From: Amycolatopsis tucumanensis
GTDB taxonomy: Bacteria > Actinomycetota > Actinomycetes > Mycobacteriales > Pseudonocardiaceae
NCBI RefSeq assembly: GCF_021654135.1
Contig: NZ_JAKGSD010000036.1
Coordinates: 1 to 64,000 of the forward strand
DNA: 64,000 nt
Direction: 5' to 3'
A program made the position numbers and the translations under genes. Below, one piece after another: positions 16,236 to 24,589 of the stretch (position 1 is its first letter; each line of letters opens with the position of its first letter). The notes beneath the pieces were generated by a model. It had not been told where the DNA came from and searched no databases. It saw only the letters and a list, made by a program, of their open reading frames with translations.

Positions 16236-17053
16236 TGCCCGTCAACGACGCGCACCGCCACCTCGGCGTGCTGCCCGCCTACCCGTTCTACGGTGGACCC
16301 GCCGTGCACCCGGACCTGCGCGCCCGCGCCACCATCGACGAGCTGATCGCCGACCTCGACGCCGAAGGCACCGAGCGCGCGCTGGTCATCCCCAACTACG
16401 GGGTGCCCGACCCGGAAATCGCCTTTTCCTTCAACGAACTCTGCGTCGAAGCGGCCCAGCGGGACGACCGGATCCGCGCCGGGCTGTGGGTGTCCCCGCT
16501 GGACCGCGACGCCGACCGCACGGCGAAGGCCCTGAGCCTGGCCGCCGAGCCGGGTGTCCGGGCGCTGAAGCTGAGCTTCCTGCTCGGCGGCCGCCCCACC
16601 GACCCGGCCTGCCGCCCCGGCCTGGACCGGATCTTCGCCGCCGCTCGCGAGCACGACCTGGTCGTCCACGTGCACACCTCCCCCGGCGCGGCGTCCGACA
16701 TCGACGAGGTCGGCACGCTGGTCGAGCACTACGGCGACGACGTCAAGGTGCACCTGGTGCACTTCGGCGGCGGCATGAGCGGCCACATCAAGCTCGTGGG
16801 TAGCCGGTTCTTCGACTGGATCGCGGCGGGCAAACAGGTCTACACCGACCTGTCCTGGGCGATCGGCTTCGCGCCGCGCTGGCTGGCCGCCGAGGTCGAC
16901 CGCCGCGGCATCGGCGGCGACCGGATCCTCTTCGCCAGCGACGAGCCGTGGGGCGACCAAGCCGGCGAGTACGCCCGGCTGGCCGCCGCGGCCGGTGACG
17001 GCGAACTCGCGGACCTGGTCTTCCGCGGCACCTTCGACAAGCTCTACGGGTGA
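16235..17053 (+). CDS. Amidohydrolase (PF04909 type) inside the Nit1C-type cluster
   Basis: 272 residues from the ATG at 16235, whose A is the last base of the previous stop. A TIM-barrel metal hydrolase: DAHRHLG near the N-terminus (His7, His9), VVHVHTSPG, VHLVHFGG and the terminal metal Asp in LFASDEPWGD. Such enzymes hydrolyse amide or C-C bonds or decarboxylate. It is not among the core Nit1C genes as I remember them, yet tight overlap shows it belongs to this operon. The substrate is unknown. Confidence 0.75.
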   Translation: MPVNDAHRHLGVLPAYPFYGGPAVHPDLRARATIDELIADLDAEGTERALVIPNYGVPDPEIAFSFNELCVEAAQRDDRIRAGLWVSPLDRDADRTAKALSLAAEPGVRALKLSFLLGGRPTDPACRPGLDRIFAAAREHDLVVHVHTSPGAASDIDEVGTLVEHYGDDVKVHLVHFGGGMSGHIKLVGSRFFDWIAAGKQVYTDLSWAIGFAPRWLAAEVDRRGIGGDRILFASDEPWGDQAGEYARLAAAAGDGELADLVFRGTFDKLYG

Positions 17054-17094
17054 TCCGCACCCGTGGCAACCCAGCAACAACAAGGAGATTCATC

Positions 17095-17607
17095 GTGTCC
17101 GAGCTGACCGAGACCGAGCAGCAGAGCCTCAACGAGATCCCGCACCCGTCGCTGCCGGAGGGCTCCAGCATCTACGGCGGCACCAAGGTGTTCCCGGACT
17201 ACCAGGCCGAGCCCGGCCAGTCGTACTTCACGCTCGTGCACGGCATCGCGCACGAGTCGTCGGTGAGTTTCGTGGCGATCCTGCAGGCCACCCGCGCGCT
17301 GCGCAAGGGCTTCGAATCCGCCATCTACTTCTACGGGCCCGGCTCCATGAACGCCATGGCCACCCGCGGATTCCCGACCACCGGCAACTCCGCCTTCCCC
17401 GGCGAGCACAACATCAACGACCAGCTCAAGACGTTCATCAAGGAGGGCGGCAAGGTCTACTGCTGCCGCTTCGGCCTGTCCCTGCACGGGCTGCGGGAGG
17501 AGGACCTGATCGAGGGCGTCATCCCGACGCACCCGCTGGACGTGCAGGACGCGCTCATCCACTACGCGCGCAAGGGGGCGATCATTAACTCGACCTACAT
17601 GTGGTGA
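17095..17607 (+). CDS. MSMEG_0572/Sll0783-family nitrogen-starvation protein
   Basis: 170 residues from a GTG at 17095, 7 bases after AAGGAG. Matches the Sll0783/MSMEG_0572 family, with a highly conserved body (GSSIYGGTKVFPDY, FYGPGSMNAMATRGFPTTGN, and NDQLKTFIKEGGKVYCCRFGLSLHG). The protein is cytoplasmic with no recognised catalytic motif; the two adjacent Cys in VYCCRFG are notable. The family is induced by nitrogen starvation in cyanobacteria and mycobacteria and always travels with the nitrilase and radical SAM genes. Molecular role unknown. Confidence 0.87.
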   Translation: MSELTETEQQSLNEIPHPSLPEGSSIYGGTKVFPDYQAEPGQSYFTLVHGIAHESSVSFVAILQATRALRKGFESAIYFYGPGSMNAMATRGFPTTGNSAFPGEHNINDQLKTFIKEGGKVYCCRFGLSLHGLREEDLIEGVIPTHPLDVQDALIHYARKGAIINSTYMW

Positions 17608-17638
17608 CCCCGGGCTGACGGAAGAGGAGGCAGTGCGC

Positions 17639-18700
17639 GTGAAGACCGACAACCTGGACGCCCGGACCGACCTCGCGGTGCACGGGGTGCGCTGGGACGC
17701 GCCCGTGCGGCGCAGCAAGGGCGCCGGCCCGAGCGACGACGGGCACCTCGTCGTCGACGGTGCGAACGCGGCGCTGCCGCTGAACCCGGACAGCCCCTAC
17801 ACCCTGCGCGACGGCCGTGTCTACAAGGGACGGATCGACCTCGGGCTCACCGTGGAACCGGTGTCCCGCCCGAAGTTCTACGACCTGACCACCGCGGACG
17901 GCGTGCCGTACCGCAAGATCGCGCTGCTGCACGGGCGGGACGTGCTCGCCACGACCGTCGTGCAGACGTGCATCCGCTACGCCGAGGACCAGCGGTGCCG
18001 GTTCTGCACCATCGAGGAATCGCTCAAGGCCGGGGACACCGTCGCGGCGAAGACACCGGCGCAGCTGGCCGAGGTCGCCGAGGCCGCGGTCCGGCTCGAC
18101 GGGGTGCGGCAGATGGTGATGACCACCGGCACCACGGCGGGCCCGGACCGCGGCGCCCGGCACCTCGTCCGCTGCGTCAAGGCGGTGCTTGACGCGGTGC
18201 CGGGCCTGCCGGTGCAGGTGCAGATCGAACCGCCCGGCGAGCTGTCGGTGATCGCCGACCTGCGCGCGGCGGGCGCGACCTCGATCGGCATCCACGTGGA
18301 GTCGCTGGACGACGAGGTCCGGCGACGGTGGATGCCGGGCAAGGGCTCGGTGCCGCTGGCCGAGTACGAGGCCGCGTGGGACGAGGCGGTGCGGGTGTTC
18401 GGCCGCAACAAGGTCTCCACGTACCTGCTGATCGGCCTCGGCGAGGACCCGGACGAACTGGTCGACGGCGCGGCGCGGCTGATCGAGCGGGGCGTGTACC
18501 CGTTCGTGGTGCCGATGCGGCCGATGGCCGGCACCCTCGCGCGGCGAGACGGCGTGCCCGGCCCGCCCGCGTCGCTGGTGCGTGACGTGAGCGAGCGGGT
18601 CGCGAAGTTGTTGCGGGAGGCGGACATGCGCGGCGCGGACCAGGAAGCCGGGTGCGCGGCCTGCGGGGCGTGTGGCGTGCTGAGCGCGGCGGGTGCCTGA
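17639..18700 (+). CDS. MSMEG_0568-family radical SAM protein with widened cysteine motif
   Basis: 353 residues from a GTG at 17639 (GGAGG ends 8 bases earlier; a GTG at 17633 is too close). The probable [4Fe-4S]-SAM motif is TCIRYAEDQRCRFC: Cys111, Cys120, Cys123, i.e. CX8CX2C instead of CX3CX2C. The C-terminus has a second cluster, CAACGACG, which could bind an auxiliary Fe-S centre. Members are fixed partners of the Nit6803-type nitrilase. The reaction is unknown; the barrel and motif suggest SAM-radical chemistry on a small nitrogenous substrate. Confidence 0.87.
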   Translation: MKTDNLDARTDLAVHGVRWDAPVRRSKGAGPSDDGHLVVDGANAALPLNPDSPYTLRDGRVYKGRIDLGLTVEPVSRPKFYDLTTADGVPYRKIALLHGRDVLATTVVQTCIRYAEDQRCRFCTIEESLKAGDTVAAKTPAQLAEVAEAAVRLDGVRQMVMTTGTTAGPDRGARHLVRCVKAVLDAVPGLPVQVQIEPPGELSVIADLRAAGATSIGIHVESLDDEVRRRWMPGKGSVPLAEYEAAWDEAVRVFGRNKVSTYLLIGLGEDPDELVDGAARLIERGVYPFVVPMRPMAGTLARRDGVPGPPASLVRDVSERVAKLLREADMRGADQEAGCAACGACGVLSAAGA

Positions 18701-18704
18701 CGTG

Positions 18705-20072
18705 ATGCCCGACGTGCTGGCCCTGCTGGGCGACTCGGCGACACTGGCCCGCCGTCCCGCCTTCCACGTCGAACCGGCCGACGCGGCCGCGGTGCGCGCC
18801 TACCGCGCCCTGCGCACCGAGGTGTTCGTGCACGAGCAAGGGTTGTTCGAGGGGCACGACCTCGACGACCGTGACGACGACCCGCGCACCGTCGTCCTCG
18901 TCGCCCGCGACCGGGAGGGCACGGTCATCGGCGGTGTCCGGCTCGGCCCGGCCACCGCCGAGGACATCGGCTGGTGGCTCGGCGGGCGGCTCGTGGTGCA
19001 CCCCGCGTGCCGGGGCCGGGTCGGCCCGGCACTGGTGCGAGCCGCGTGCGCCCACGCCGAGAACGCCGGGGTGCTGCGGTTCGAAGCCACCGTGCAGGCC
19101 CGCAACGAGAGTCTGTTCACCCGGCTGGGCTGGGATCGGGTGCGCCCGGTGACGGTCGCCGGGACGCCGCACGTGCTGATGCGGTACCCGATCGGCCGCA
19201 TCGCCGCGCTGGCCCGGGCGACCAAGAGCGACCTCGGGCCGCTGCTGTCCGGGCTGACCGGCGTGCCCGGTTTCGTCGGCGACGACGGGGTTCCGGTGCC
19301 GGGCAGCGACGTGGTGGCGGCGTGCGACGCGATCCTGCCGTCCATGGTGGAGCGCGACCCGGACTGGGCCGGCTGGTGCTCGGTGCTGGTCAACGTCAAC
19401 GACCTCGCCGCGATGGGCGCCGAACCGGCCGGGCTGCTGGACGCGCTCGGCGCGCGGGACGCGTCGTTCGCCAGCCGCGTGCTCGGCGGGCTGCGCCGGG
19501 CGAGCCAGGCCTACGGTGTGCCCGTGCTCGGCGGGCACACGCAACTCGGGGTGCCCGCCTCGCTCGCCGTGACCGCCTTGGGGCGGACGGACTTCCCGGT
19601 GCCCGGCGGTGGTGGACGGCCCGGCCAGCAGGTGCGGCTCACCGCCGACCTCGGCGGACGGTGGCGGCCCGGATACGCCGGACGCCAGTGGGATTCCACG
19701 ACCGCCCGCCGCACACCGGAACTGCGCGCCATGCTGAGCGCCGTCGCCCGGGCACGGCCCGCGGCGGCCAAGGACGTGTCGATGGCGGGCATCGCCGGAA
19801 CGCTCGGCATGCTCGCCGAGGCCAGCGGCTGCGGCGCTGTCCTCGACGTGGCCGCCGTGCCGCGGCCCCGCGGCACCAGCGCCGGCGACTGGCTCACCTG
19901 CTTCCCCGGCTTCGCGATGCTCACCACCGGGCCGGCAGAGCTGGACGCCGGACCGGCGGTGAGCGCCGGGTGCGGTGAGCTGGTGGCCGGGCCCGGTGTC
20001 GCGCTGCGCTGGCCGGACGGAGAACAGACCCAGGCCATCGCGGCCGGGGTGACCGGATTGGGGACCTCATGA
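18705..20072 (+). CDS. GNAT acetyltransferase-AIR synthase fusion (MSMEG_0567/Sll0786 family)
   Basis: About 455 residues from the ATG at 18705; GTG codons at 18693 and 18702 would give slightly longer forms overlapping the radical SAM gene. Residues 1 to about 165 are a GNAT domain (AYRALRTEVFVHEQGLF, then GGRLVVHPACRGRVGPALVRAA). Residues about 175-455 are a PurM/AIR-synthase-like ATP-binding domain (VLVNVNDLAAMGAEPAGLLDAL, VLGGHTQLGVPASLAVTALG). In cyanobacteria the two parts are separate neighbouring genes. The reaction is unknown; the pair suggests ATP-dependent activation or cyclisation plus acylation. The gene ends with a 4-base overlap with the nitrilase. Confidence 0.85.
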   Translation: MPDVLALLGDSATLARRPAFHVEPADAAAVRAYRALRTEVFVHEQGLFEGHDLDDRDDDPRTVVLVARDREGTVIGGVRLGPATAEDIGWWLGGRLVVHPACRGRVGPALVRAACAHAENAGVLRFEATVQARNESLFTRLGWDRVRPVTVAGTPHVLMRYPIGRIAALARATKSDLGPLLSGLTGVPGFVGDDGVPVPGSDVVAACDAILPSMVERDPDWAGWCSVLVNVNDLAAMGAEPAGLLDALGARDASFASRVLGGLRRASQAYGVPVLGGHTQLGVPASLAVTALGRTDFPVPGGGGRPGQQVRLTADLGGRWRPGYAGRQWDSTTARRTPELRAMLSAVARARPAAAKDVSMAGIAGTLGMLAEASGCGAVLDVAAVPRPRGTSAGDWLTCFPGFAMLTTGPAELDAGPAVSAGCGELVAGPGVALRWPDGEQTQAIAAGVTGLGTS

Positions 20073-20929
20073 GCACCCTGCGGATGGCCGCGGTCGCGGC
20101 GCCCTTCGACCGCGACCTGGAGGGCGATTTCGACCGCATCGCCGCCCTGATCGCCACCGCCCGCGCGGACGGCGTCGGCCTGCTCGCCCTGCCCGAGGCC
20201 TGCCTCGGCGGCTACCTGGCCAACCTCGACGGCGGAGCCGACGGGCCACCACCCCTGGACGTCGACGGCCCGGAGATCAAGCGGCTGGCCGCGCTCGCCG
20301 GGGACATGGTGGTGACCGCGGGCTACTGCGAACACGCCGAAGGACGGCTCTACAACAGCGTCGTCTGCGTCACCGGTGACGGCGTGCTGGGCAACCACCG
20401 CAAAGTGCACCAACCGCTGTCGGAGGACGCCACCTACCGCGCCGGCGACGGGTTCGCGGCGTTCGACACGCCGGTCGGGCGGCTGGGCATGCTCATCTGT
20501 TACGACAAGGCGTTCCCCGAATCCGCGCGCAGCCTCGCCCTGGACGGCGCGGAGATCGGCGTGTGCGTCTCGGCGTGGCCGGGCAGCCGCACCAACCCCG
20601 CCGCGGACCTCGCACAGGACCGGTGGAAACGCCGCTTCGACCTGTTCGACCAGGCGCGAGCGCTGGAGAACCAGATCGTGTGGCTGTCGGCCAACCAGTC
20701 CGGCGTGTTCGGCGACCTGCGGTTCGTCGCCAGCGCCAAGGTCGTCGACCCGGGCGGCGAGATCCTGGCCGGCACCGGAGTCGCCGAAGGCGTCGCCGTC
20801 GCCGAACTCGACGTGCGGCAGGCGCTGGAGACCGCGCGCCGGTCGATGGGCCACCTGCGGGACCGGCGGCCGGCGGCCTACCCGGCGCTGGCCGGCGGCG
20901 AGGAGGAACTCGCCGCGGCGCGATACTGA
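20069..20929 (+). CDS. Nit6803-type nitrilase (carbon-nitrogen hydrolase), intact catalytic triad
   Basis: 286 residues from the ATG at 20069 (ATGA overlap). All three catalytic residues are present: Glu43 in LPEACLGGY, Lys112 in HRKVHQ, and Cys144 in LICYDKAFPES. It should hydrolyse a nitrile or amide through a Cys thioester. Nit6803-type enzymes act on aliphatic and aromatic nitriles in vitro, but their cluster substrate is not settled; work in Pseudomonas, as I recall it, ties the Nit1C cluster to growth on cyanide. A close paralogue without the Cys and Glu follows 4 bases later. Confidence 0.9.
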   Translation: MSTLRMAAVAAPFDRDLEGDFDRIAALIATARADGVGLLALPEACLGGYLANLDGGADGPPPLDVDGPEIKRLAALAGDMVVTAGYCEHAEGRLYNSVVCVTGDGVLGNHRKVHQPLSEDATYRAGDGFAAFDTPVGRLGMLICYDKAFPESARSLALDGAEIGVCVSAWPGSRTNPAADLAQDRWKRRFDLFDQARALENQIVWLSANQSGVFGDLRFVASAKVVDPGGEILAGTGVAEGVAVAELDVRQALETARRSMGHLRDRRPAAYPALAGGEEELAAARY

Positions 20930-20933
20930 CCCG

Positions 20934-21767
20934 ATGGGGACCATCCGCATCGGAGCCGTGGCCGCGCACTTCGGCCGCGACCTCGACTTCGACCTGCAGC
21001 GCATCGCCACGCTCATCGAGCACGCCCGCTCCTCGGGGGTGGCGCTGCTGGTGCTGCCGGACGCCGCGCTCGGCGGGTACCTCGCCGACCTGCGCCACCC
21101 GGACCCCGGCGCGCTGCCACCCGCGCTCGCCCCGGACGATGTGCACCTGCGCAAGATCGCCGCGCTCGCCGCGGACATGGTGGTGTGCGTCGGGTACTGC
21201 GAGGCCGACGGCGAGCAGCGCTACAACGCGGCGGTGTGCGTCACCGGCGACGGCGTGCTCGGCAGGCATCGCAAGGTGCACCAGCCGCCCGGCGAGGTCG
21301 CCGCCTACTCGGCAGGCACCTCCTTCGCCGCGTTCGACTCGCCGGTGGGGCGGCTCGGCATGCTCATCGACTACGACAAGACGTTCCCCGAATCGGCGCG
21401 CAGCCTCGCCCTCGACGGCGCCGAGATCCTGGCCTGCCTGTCGGCGTGGCCGACCAGCATCACCAACCGCGCGCCCCGCATGTCGCAGGACCGGCAGGCT
21501 CGGTTGTTCGACCTCTACGACCAGGCGCGCGCGGCGGAGAACCAGGTGGTGCTGGCCTCGTCGAACCAGACCGGCGCGATGGGCGGGATGCGCTTCCTGG
21601 GCCAGGCCAAGGTGGTCGGGCCGGGCGGCGACATCCTGGCCCGCACCTGGAGCAAGGCCGGCATCGCGATCGCCGAGGTCGACGTCGCCGGCGAGGTCGC
21701 CACCGCCCGGCGGGTGCTGCACCACCTGGCCGAGCGCAAACCCGACGCCTACTGGAGCCGCACGTGA
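20934..21767 (+). CDS. Nitrilase paralogue with catalytic Cys and Glu replaced by Asp
   Basis: 277 residues from the ATG at 20934. Strongly similar along its length to the preceding nitrilase, so a tandem duplication. The reading frame is intact and the fold motifs are kept (LGGYLADL, GDGVLGRHRKVHQ, YDKTFPESARSLALDGAEI). Two catalytic residues differ: Asp43 (codon at 21060) replaces Glu and Asp146 (21369) replaces Cys; Lys114 remains. It cannot use the nitrilase thioester mechanism. Preservation without frameshifts suggests a retained role, for instance as a partner subunit in a mixed filament or a binding protein. It overlaps the next gene by 4 bases. Confidence 0.85.
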   Translation: MGTIRIGAVAAHFGRDLDFDLQRIATLIEHARSSGVALLVLPDAALGGYLADLRHPDPGALPPALAPDDVHLRKIAALAADMVVCVGYCEADGEQRYNAAVCVTGDGVLGRHRKVHQPPGEVAAYSAGTSFAAFDSPVGRLGMLIDYDKTFPESARSLALDGAEILACLSAWPTSITNRAPRMSQDRQARLFDLYDQARAAENQVVLASSNQTGAMGGMRFLGQAKVVGPGGDILARTWSKAGIAIAEVDVAGEVATARRVLHHLAERKPDAYWSRT

Positions 21768-22825
21768 GGATCGCCCTGCTCAGCTACTCGACGAAGCCGC
21801 GCGGCGGGGTCGTGCACACGCTGGCACTGGCCGAGGCGCTGGCCGCCGAGGGCGCGGAGGTGACCGTGTGGTCGCTGGGCCGCGGCGGGGACAGCGGGTT
21901 CTTCCGCCCGGTCGACCCGGCGGTGAGCGTGCGGATCGTGCCGTTCCCGGAGGTCGAGGGCGAGGGCGTCGGGCCGCGGATCCTGCGCTCGATCGAGGTG
22001 CTGCGCGCGGCGTTCGACCCGGGCGGCTACGACATCGTGCACGCCCAGGACTGCATCAGCGCCAACGCGGTCGAGCGGGTCGTGCGCACGGTGCACCACA
22101 TCGACCACTTCACCACGCCGGAACTGGCCGCCTGCCACGAACGCGCGATCCGCCGCCCGCACGCGCACGTCTGCGTGTCCGCCGCGGTGGCCGGGGAGCT
22201 GCGCGAGGGCTGGGGCGTCGAGGCGACGGTGATCCCGAACGGCGTCGACTACGAGCGGTTCGCAAGTGCCGCGCCGGATCCGGCGTGGTCGGGCCGGTTT
22301 GTGCTGTCGGTGGGCGGGATCGAGCCACGCAAGGGTTCGCTGGACCTGCTGGAGGCCTACGCGCTGCTGCGCGAGACCGACCCGGACGTGCGGCTGGTGA
22401 TCGCGGGCGGCGAGACCCTGTTCGACTACCGCGACTACCGGACGGCGTGGGAGAAGCGGGCCGCCGAGCTGGGCGTGGAGCCGGTGGTGCTGGGCCCGGT
22501 CGCGCACGACGCGCTGCCGTCCCTGGTCGCCGCGGCGGACGTGTTCGCCTTCCCCTCGACCAAAGAGGGCTTCGGCCTCGCCGCGATGGAGGCGCTGGCC
22601 GCCGGAGTTCCGGTGGTCACCCGCGAGCTGCCCGTGCTGCGCGAAGTGTTCGACGGCGCCGCCCGGTTCGCCACCGACCCCGCCGGGCTGGCCGACCAGA
22701 TGCGAGCCGCGCTGGCTGACCCGGAGCGCCTGCGGGAAGCCGGCCGTCAGCTGGCAGCGTCCTACAGCTGGGGCGCCGCGGCGCGGGCGCACCTGACGCT
22801 GTACCGGGGGCTGCTGGCGGAGTGA
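21764..22825 (+). CDS. MSMEG_0565-family glycosyltransferase
   Basis: 353 residues from a GTG at 21764 (GTGA overlap with the previous stop). A GT-B, GT4-type enzyme: N-terminal domain starting LLSYSTKPRGGVVHTLALAEAL, the nucleotide-sugar domain with IPNGVDYERF and SVGGIEPRKG, and the donor-binding PSTKEGFGLAAMEALAAGVPVV. This family closes the Nit1C cluster in actinobacteria, suggesting that the unknown product is glycosylated. No signal peptide or membrane segment is seen. It is the last gene of the operon; a small GC stem follows at 22827-22843. Confidence 0.87.
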   Translation: MRIALLSYSTKPRGGVVHTLALAEALAAEGAEVTVWSLGRGGDSGFFRPVDPAVSVRIVPFPEVEGEGVGPRILRSIEVLRAAFDPGGYDIVHAQDCISANAVERVVRTVHHIDHFTTPELAACHERAIRRPHAHVCVSAAVAGELREGWGVEATVIPNGVDYERFASAAPDPAWSGRFVLSVGGIEPRKGSLDLLEAYALLRETDPDVRLVIAGGETLFDYRDYRTAWEKRAAELGVEPVVLGPVAHDALPSLVAAADVFAFPSTKEGFGLAAMEALAAGVPVVTRELPVLREVFDGAARFATDPAGLADQMRAALADPERLREAGRQLAASYSWGAAARAHLTLYRGLLAE

Positions 22826-22866
22826 GGCCGTTTCCAGGCGGCCAACAAGCGGTTACAGTCGTCGGC

Positions 22867-24576
22867 ATGTCCGGCGCAGTGCTCGTCGCCGTCGACGGGG
22901 ATGCGGACGTACTCGGGGATGTCGAGCGGGAGCTGCGGGAGCGCTACGCCCGGCACTACCGGATCGTGTGCCTGTCCTCGCCCCAGAAGGCGCTGACTGT
23001 CCTCGAGGAACTCGCCGGCGCGGGCGATGAGGTCGCGCTCGTCCTCGCCGGCCAGTGGCTGCCCGGGATGACCGGCAGCGAGCTGCTGGACCGCACCCGC
23101 CGCCTCCACCCGCACGCGAAACGCGGGCTGCTCATCGCGTGGGGCGACTGGGGCGACCGCGAAACCGGCGAAGCGATCTACACCTCGATCGCCCGCGGGC
23201 TCATCGACCACTACGTCCTGCGGCCGATGGCCACCCCGGACGAGGCGTTCCACCAGGCGATCTCGAGTTCGCTGCTGGACTGGGCCGAGTCGCGGCGGAC
23301 CTCGCCCTACACCATCCACGTCATCGGGGAGACCTGGTCCGGCCGGGCCTACGAGCTGCGCCAGGCCCTCGGCCGCTGCGCGATCCCGCACTCGTTCTGC
23401 CTGGCCGACTCCGACGAGGGCCGCGCACGCCTGGCCACGGTGGGCGACGGGATCCGGCTGCCGGTCGTCCTCTTCCCCGACGGCACGGTCCTCACCGACC
23501 CGACCAACACCGAGCTGGCGTTGGCCTCAGGCTCGCCGGTGAGCCCCGAGCGGATGGAGTTCGACCTGGTCATCGTCGGGGCCGGGCCGGCCGGGCTGTC
23601 CGCGGCCGTGTACGGCGCGTCGGAGGGGTTCAGCACGCTGGTCGTCGACGAGGGCGGGCTCGGCGGCCAGGCGACCTCCAGCTCGCTGATCCGCAACTAC
23701 CTCGGGTTCCCCCGGGGCGTCAGCGGCCGCCGCCTCGCCCAGCAGGCCTACGACCAGGCGTGGGTCTTCGGCGCGAAGTTCGCGTTCATGCGGCAGGCCC
23801 GCGCTGTGGAGCGCGCGGGCGGCGAGCTGGTCGTCACCCTGTCCGGCGACGCCCGGGTGCGGACCCGCGCGGTCCTCCTGGCCACCGGCGCGAGCTACCA
23901 CCAGCTCGGAGTGCCGGCGCTGGAAGCCCTCAGCGGCGCCGGGGTCTTCTACGGCCCGCCGTCCTCGGAAGCGCCCGCCATGACCGGCCGCGACGTGTAC
24001 GTGCTCGGTGGCGGCAACTCGGCCGGCCAGGCCGCCCTGTACCTCGCCCGCTACGCCCGCAGCGTCACGCTCGTGGTCCGCGCCTCGTCGCTGGACGCAG
24101 GCATGTCGCAGTACCTGACGCGCGAGATCGCGGCGACCCCCGGGCTGGAGGTCCGCACCGGAACCGAAATCGTGGGTGGCGGCGGTGACGGGCGGCTGGA
24201 CCACCTCGTGCTCCGCGACCGCGCGACCGGGGACGAGGAAACCACCGGCGCGGACGGGCTGTTCATCATGATCGGCGCCCGGCCGCACACTCGCTGGCTG
24301 CCACCCGAGATCGACCGGGACGACCAGGGCTTCGTCCTCACCGGATCGGACCTCCGCGACGGCACCTGGCCACTGCAGCGCAACCCGCTGCTCCTCGAAA
24401 CGAGCATGCCCGGCGTGTTCGCCGCCGGCGACGCCCGGCGCGGCTCGGTGAAACGCGTGGCCTCCGCCGTCGGCGAGGGCTCGGTGGCGATCCAGCTCCT
24501 GCACCGGCTCTTCGCAGTGAACTCCCAGCAGCCCCGCGGACGCGCGAAGGAAACACGCCCCGCACCGGCGACCTGA
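22867..24576 (+). CDS. Receiver-like/thioredoxin-fold/thioredoxin-reductase-like fusion without redox cysteines
   Basis: 569 residues from the ATG at 22867. Residues 1-120 resemble a response-regulator receiver, with acidic residues at 10 and 12, but the phosphoacceptor position holds Gly62 (LVLAGQWLPGMTG). Residues about 125-215 look like a glutaredoxin-type fold (HVIGETWSGRAYELRQALGRC, LPVVLFPDGTVL). Residues about 227-555 are a thioredoxin-reductase-like flavoprotein (IVGAGPAGLSAAVYGASEG, VLGGGNSAGQAALYLARYA, GVFAAGDARRGSVKRV). The usual CATC redox pair is absent; the region reads FYGPPSSEAPAM. FAD and NADPH binding look intact. A redox or sensory role is an inference. Confidence 0.8.
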   Translation: MSGAVLVAVDGDADVLGDVERELRERYARHYRIVCLSSPQKALTVLEELAGAGDEVALVLAGQWLPGMTGSELLDRTRRLHPHAKRGLLIAWGDWGDRETGEAIYTSIARGLIDHYVLRPMATPDEAFHQAISSSLLDWAESRRTSPYTIHVIGETWSGRAYELRQALGRCAIPHSFCLADSDEGRARLATVGDGIRLPVVLFPDGTVLTDPTNTELALASGSPVSPERMEFDLVIVGAGPAGLSAAVYGASEGFSTLVVDEGGLGGQATSSSLIRNYLGFPRGVSGRRLAQQAYDQAWVFGAKFAFMRQARAVERAGGELVVTLSGDARVRTRAVLLATGASYHQLGVPALEALSGAGVFYGPPSSEAPAMTGRDVYVLGGGNSAGQAALYLARYARSVTLVVRASSLDAGMSQYLTREIAATPGLEVRTGTEIVGGGGDGRLDHLVLRDRATGDEETTGADGLFIMIGARPHTRWLPPEIDRDDQGFVLTGSDLRDGTWPLQRNPLLLETSMPGVFAAGDARRGSVKRVASAVGEGSVAIQLLHRLFAVNSQQPRGRAKETRPAPAT

Positions 24577-24589
24577 CCCGGGTCCAGGA

